This document shows, piece after piece, positions 61,469 to 64,000 of a DNA stretch of 64,000 bases. Both the position numbers and the translations under genes were made by a program. Origin of the DNA: Plazaster borealis (Eukaryota; Echinodermata; Asteroidea; Forcipulatida; Labidiasteridae); the NCBI GenBank assembly GCA_021014325.1, contig JAJGQC010000293.1, forward strand, positions 1 through 64,000, written 5' to 3'. Within the stretch, counting starts at the first letter, position 1, and each line of letters starts with the position of its first letter. The notes beneath the pieces were generated by a model, which worked only from the letters and a program-made list of their open reading frames with translations, had not been told where the DNA came from and ran no database searches.

Positions 61469-61738
61469 TGCCTCTTTGGGATCAGGTTGGTTTTACAGTG
61501 GGACTTTCCCCTGCCTTCTACCTCTATGGACTCCTGTTCGAATCCCACCTCAGACCAGAGCCTCACACGTGGATTGGGTTTTCCCTCCCTACCTGATTAC
61601 ATGTGTTTTTCCCATATATGGGTTTTCCTCCAACATAAAAAGAAAGAAAGAAGACATTTCCTCATCGTCCCCTGTTCCTCCCGTTGTTGGTGTTTGCCTG
61701 TTAGATGTGTAAGAAAATAAATAAAATAAATAAATAAC
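61469..61738 (+). repeat. tRNA-derived SINE, family 2, copy 2
   Basis: Same order of motifs as the copy 1.6 kb upstream: GATCAGGTTGG, B-box GTTCGAATCCC (61536-61546), CTCAGACCAGAG, GGATTGGGTTTTC, GGTTTTCCTCCAACAT, and an (AAAT)n tail. The A-box is more damaged than in copy 1. Confidence 0.8.
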
Positions 61739-62814
61739 TTTGACAGTATTTCCGTTAAAACTATTTCTCCAAATGATTGCTCTGTATGAACATTAATGAA
61801 AAGTGAGCTTTCAGACTGAAATAACTAGCATTGTGTTATAAATAGTGCCAGCAAAATGTCAACATTAAATTCACCATTTGGCTGTCATGGAGTTCACTGA
61901 ACGTGTTTGAAGTAATTACATAAACGTCATCAATCAAAACCCTTTTTCACTTTAAAAGGAACGCCGGAACCAACACATATGATGATAAAAAATACAGAAA
62001 TAATATGGCAGACAGGATAAGTGACTTTCACTTTTTTTAATGGTTCAATTTCCACAATGCCTTTATTTTCTGTCATATAAGGATCCTTTTCTTTAAAAAA
62101 TAACTAGTTATTGAACGGATCTCACTGAGTGCATGTAGTATTTTTGAAATAATTCCAACAGAGCAGTTTATTTTGAACATTAAACTGTGTAGAAATGACT
62201 AGATCGGTGTGGTACATTTATTCTCTGTGGATGTAGCGAGAATCTCACTTAATAGTTTGGACGAGTGTGCATCATTTTACCTGAGTTTTTCTTGTACGTG
62301 TAGATGGTGGATACATTTACCTTCACGTTGATCAGTCCGGTTGACTTTATACTGTAATCTACCCTAATTTTCTGTCTGTGGTACTTGATCCATTTCAGTC
62401 CAGTTTCATACGTCCTGGTCCATCATTACTGGGACACTCTTACGCTCGTGTGCACGTTACGCGCAGGCTTGAACTCGTGCCACCCTGGTGTTTTGTACAG
62501 TTACGTCAACATCATTGGTTGGAGATGCCCGTGGTGTGTAAAATACATTTACGCCTAGAAATTTGCGTCCCAGTAATGGCGGAAAACACTGATGTCAGGA
62601 GATCTCGTATGAATTTTTTTTGAGAATAGAACAATAAATTACAACTTGATAGTTTGAATAGCGCTATTCAGGTGTGGCGGGCTTTGGCGTTGATCAGAGT
62701 GAACTACTCTTCAATCAGTATTTGTAGAATTTAAACCTGTTCTTATTAATCTAGCTCTCCTTTTTTTTGTGACATGCATTAAAAATCGAATTTTGTTTTC
62801 TGTTTCTTCTCCAG
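61739..62814 (+). other. Sequence directly upstream of the mef2 start exon
   Basis: Intron or promoter-proximal DNA. It holds a D-type fragment (61797-61850) with a MEF2-like TTATAAATAG, and a more balanced segment at 62380-62620 with an unsupported 81-codon frame. It ends in the pyrimidine tract of the acceptor at 62814. Confidence 0.5.
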
Positions 62815-62939
62815 ATTGTGAATTTTATTACAACCAGTACTTAGTAAGTGTGTGTGGAACCCTGACAGACACACCACACCCCCCTGCTTAACCCCACCTG
62901 CATAGTGAGAGCCTTTGTGGATACGCACTCACAGACAAG
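62815..62939 (+). other. mef2: mef2 5'UTR part of the first coding exon, with splice acceptor
   Basis: A pyrimidine-rich run ending TTTCTTCTCCAG (to 62814) directly precedes this stretch, so the MEF2 start codon lies on an internal exon of 179 bases (62815-62993) whose first 125 bases are untranslated leader. This means at least one further non-coding exon lies upstream. The leader contains no ATG, so no upstream reading frame competes with the MEF2 start. Alternative AGs at 62838 and 62846 are possible but have a poorer pyrimidine tract. The leader includes a C-rich stretch at about 62870-62900. Confidence 0.75.
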
Positions 62940-62993
62940 ATGGGGCGCAAGAAGATACAGATATCGAGAATAAATGATGAGAGAAATAGACAG
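62940..62993 (+). CDS. mef2: MEF2 transcription factor, first coding exon (partial)
   Basis: Eighteen codons read MGRKKIQISRINDERNRQ, the N-terminal part of the MADS box of myocyte enhancer factor 2. In MEF2 proteins this basic stretch contacts the minor groove of A/T-rich YTAWWWWTAR sites and starts helix alpha-1; the protein acts in the nucleus as a dimer in muscle, neural and mesoderm differentiation. The exon stops after Gln18 at CAG|GTAAGT, the same phase-0 junction used by animal mef2 genes, so the remaining MADS/MEF2 domain (from Val19) lies downstream of the window. The ATG has A at -3 and G at +4, a good initiation context, and no other ATG lies between the splice acceptor and it. 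Relative to vertebrate MEF2A (Thr9, Met12) the residues here are Ser9 and Asn12; Ser9 is also found in insect MEF2. Identification is strong despite the short length, because all other residues match the family. Confidence 0.95.
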
Positions 62994-63039
62994 GTAAGTT
63001 TGAATAACATAGGAGAATGTTACGTTTAGTTCCTCTCCC

Positions 63040-63145
63040 GACATGTGTGGAGTCCTGAGTCATCAGAGTGTTGTGGGTTTGATTCCTGGTCATGGCACCT
63101 GACTTATAAGTGCGTCTCATCACTTCAGAGTAAATGAGATTTTTT
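63040..63145 (+). repeat. Worn SINE family 1 fragment in the mef2 intron
   Basis: The stretch around GGGTTTGATTCCTGGTCATG aligns with the B-box region of family 1 and is followed by a decayed version of the TTGAGCAAG...ACTT body. It is much more diverged than the other copies. Confidence 0.4.
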
Positions 63146-63221
63146 TCCAAGGGGTTGAGATGTTGATGTGAATGATGAGAAAGCTGTTCCACATTTTGTT
63201 TTCAGTGCTGCGTACTCTTTT

Positions 63222-63281
63222 AGGAATTGAGATGGTTTCAGGAATTGAGATGGTTTCAGGAATTGAGATGGTTTCAGGAAT
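63222..63281 (+). repeat. 18-bp minisatellite, 3.3 units
   Basis: AGGAATTGAGATGGTTTC is repeated three times without change, plus AGGAAT. It lies 230 bp into the mef2 intron. Confidence 0.95.
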
Positions 63282-63395
63282 GCTAAGGGCCTGATGAACA
63301 GGTGGTCTAATTAGTGTAAGACACTTCGGAACTTGGATAAAAGCTTAATATCATTTATCACCATAGGGTTAGGAGGTATTTAGATGAAGACATAG

Positions 63396-63580
63396 GACCC
63401 AAATTCAGAAAGCCAATATGCAGGTCAATTTGCTTAGCATAGAAAATTCTAGCTAAACTTGAAATGTTCATTGCTCATGTCTGGTTTCCTGCTTGATTAT
63501 GCCTACCAAGTGTACGACCAAAATGTTTTGCCAAAATTTGTTTTCGGTTCGTGGCACAACTTAAAAGGCTTTATGAGAGG
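63396..63580. mobile_element. MITE family B, worn copy 7
   Basis: GGACCCAAATTCAGAAAGCC at the left and AAAAGGCTTTATGAGAGG at the right are decayed ends around TTTGCTTAGCATAGAAAATT and TGGTTTCCTGCTTG, which match the body of intact copies. Confidence 0.55.
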
Positions 63581-64000
63581 AATCAAATCACTAAACAAAA
63601 TCTAATACGGAACCAGTCCCAAGTACAGTGTATAATATTTGGCATCTTGTCTGGTAACACGTTTATGCTTGGCAAGACTGTTGTATGCTTTTAGATTTTG
63701 CTTACCGTCTTAAGGACCCTCAGTTGTGCAACCACTGGTTTTCCCTAGAATCGCTTATTACTTATTTTTAGTATGGAATTTTTTTAAACTTTTCAGTTTG
63801 GGGAAAAACATTTCTTGTTCAGTTGGCATAGATTTGAGGAGTTTTTGTGAAGAAAGAAAGCATTGTTTAACCAGTACTGAGAAAACTGTTTTTAAACCAA
63901 CACATTGTTAAGCAGACTTGAAAGATTGAGGAATTGTTGATTTCATCAAGTATGAAAAAGTCATTAACAAAGTGCACAAAGATTTTACTGAGAAGTCAAT

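Larger units (their letters stand above)
62994..64000 (+). other. mef2: mef2 intron downstream of the first coding exon (start only)
   Basis: It begins with GTAAGT and runs to the window end without the next MADS-box exon. It contains a worn SINE fragment (about 63040-63145), an 18-bp tandem repeat (63222-63281), a degenerate family-B element (63396-63580) and a perfect MEF2-type site TTATTTTTAG near 63763. I see no coding sequence. Confidence 0.8.

Noticed and set aside
1..64000. CRISPR array, prophage or bacterial operon structure
   Set aside because: Nothing of the kind is present; the splice signals, SINEs and a MADS-box exon show that the DNA is animal.

Overview
The window looks like non-coding DNA of an AT-rich marine invertebrate genome, most probably an echinoderm (my best guess is a sea star). 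The only protein-coding sequence I can identify with confidence is 54 bases at 62940-62993 on the + strand. It encodes MGRKKIQISRINDERNRQ, the start of the MADS box of the muscle/differentiation transcription factor MEF2, and it ends exactly at a GTAAGT splice donor. That is the conserved first-intron position of animal mef2 genes. The Ser at residue 9 and Asn at residue 12 differ from vertebrate MEF2A. The organism call rests on general resemblance of the repeats to those of echinoderm genomes and is an inference.

Layout: the roughly 62 kb upstream of this exon are best read as the 5' flank and/or large 5'UTR introns of mef2. Supporting elements are: a cluster of MEF2 sites and E-boxes at 17.29-17.78 kb (candidate autoregulatory muscle enhancer); a possible 71-base 5'UTR exon at 40269-40339 followed by GC-richer islands at 40.44-40.93 and 41.39-41.74 kb; another GC-rich block at 47.44-47.64 kb ending in a donor-like GTAAGG; and the 5'UTR/coding exon 62815-62993. 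The MADS exon 2 (residues from Val19) is not in the window.

The rest is dominated by short interspersed repeats. I recognise tRNA-derived SINEs of at least two families (466-805, 21636-21939, 32086-32344, 43917-44276; and 59850-60105, 61469-61738) and many small non-autonomous DNA transposons with terminal inverted repeats. These fall into families that I named A to P. Families C, D and E and a 139-bp hairpin are flanked by TTAA. Families F and G start with CAGGG and have 5-bp target duplications. Family B has perfect 19-bp GGGCCC ends. There is also a hammerhead-like, Penelope-type retroelement remnant near 45.2 kb, and one degenerate protein-like block near 14.3-14.6 kb.

None of the open reading frames of 60-145 codons scattered through the window has recognisable domains, and many lie in repeats; I treat them as chance frames. 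Family letters are local labels, not database names.
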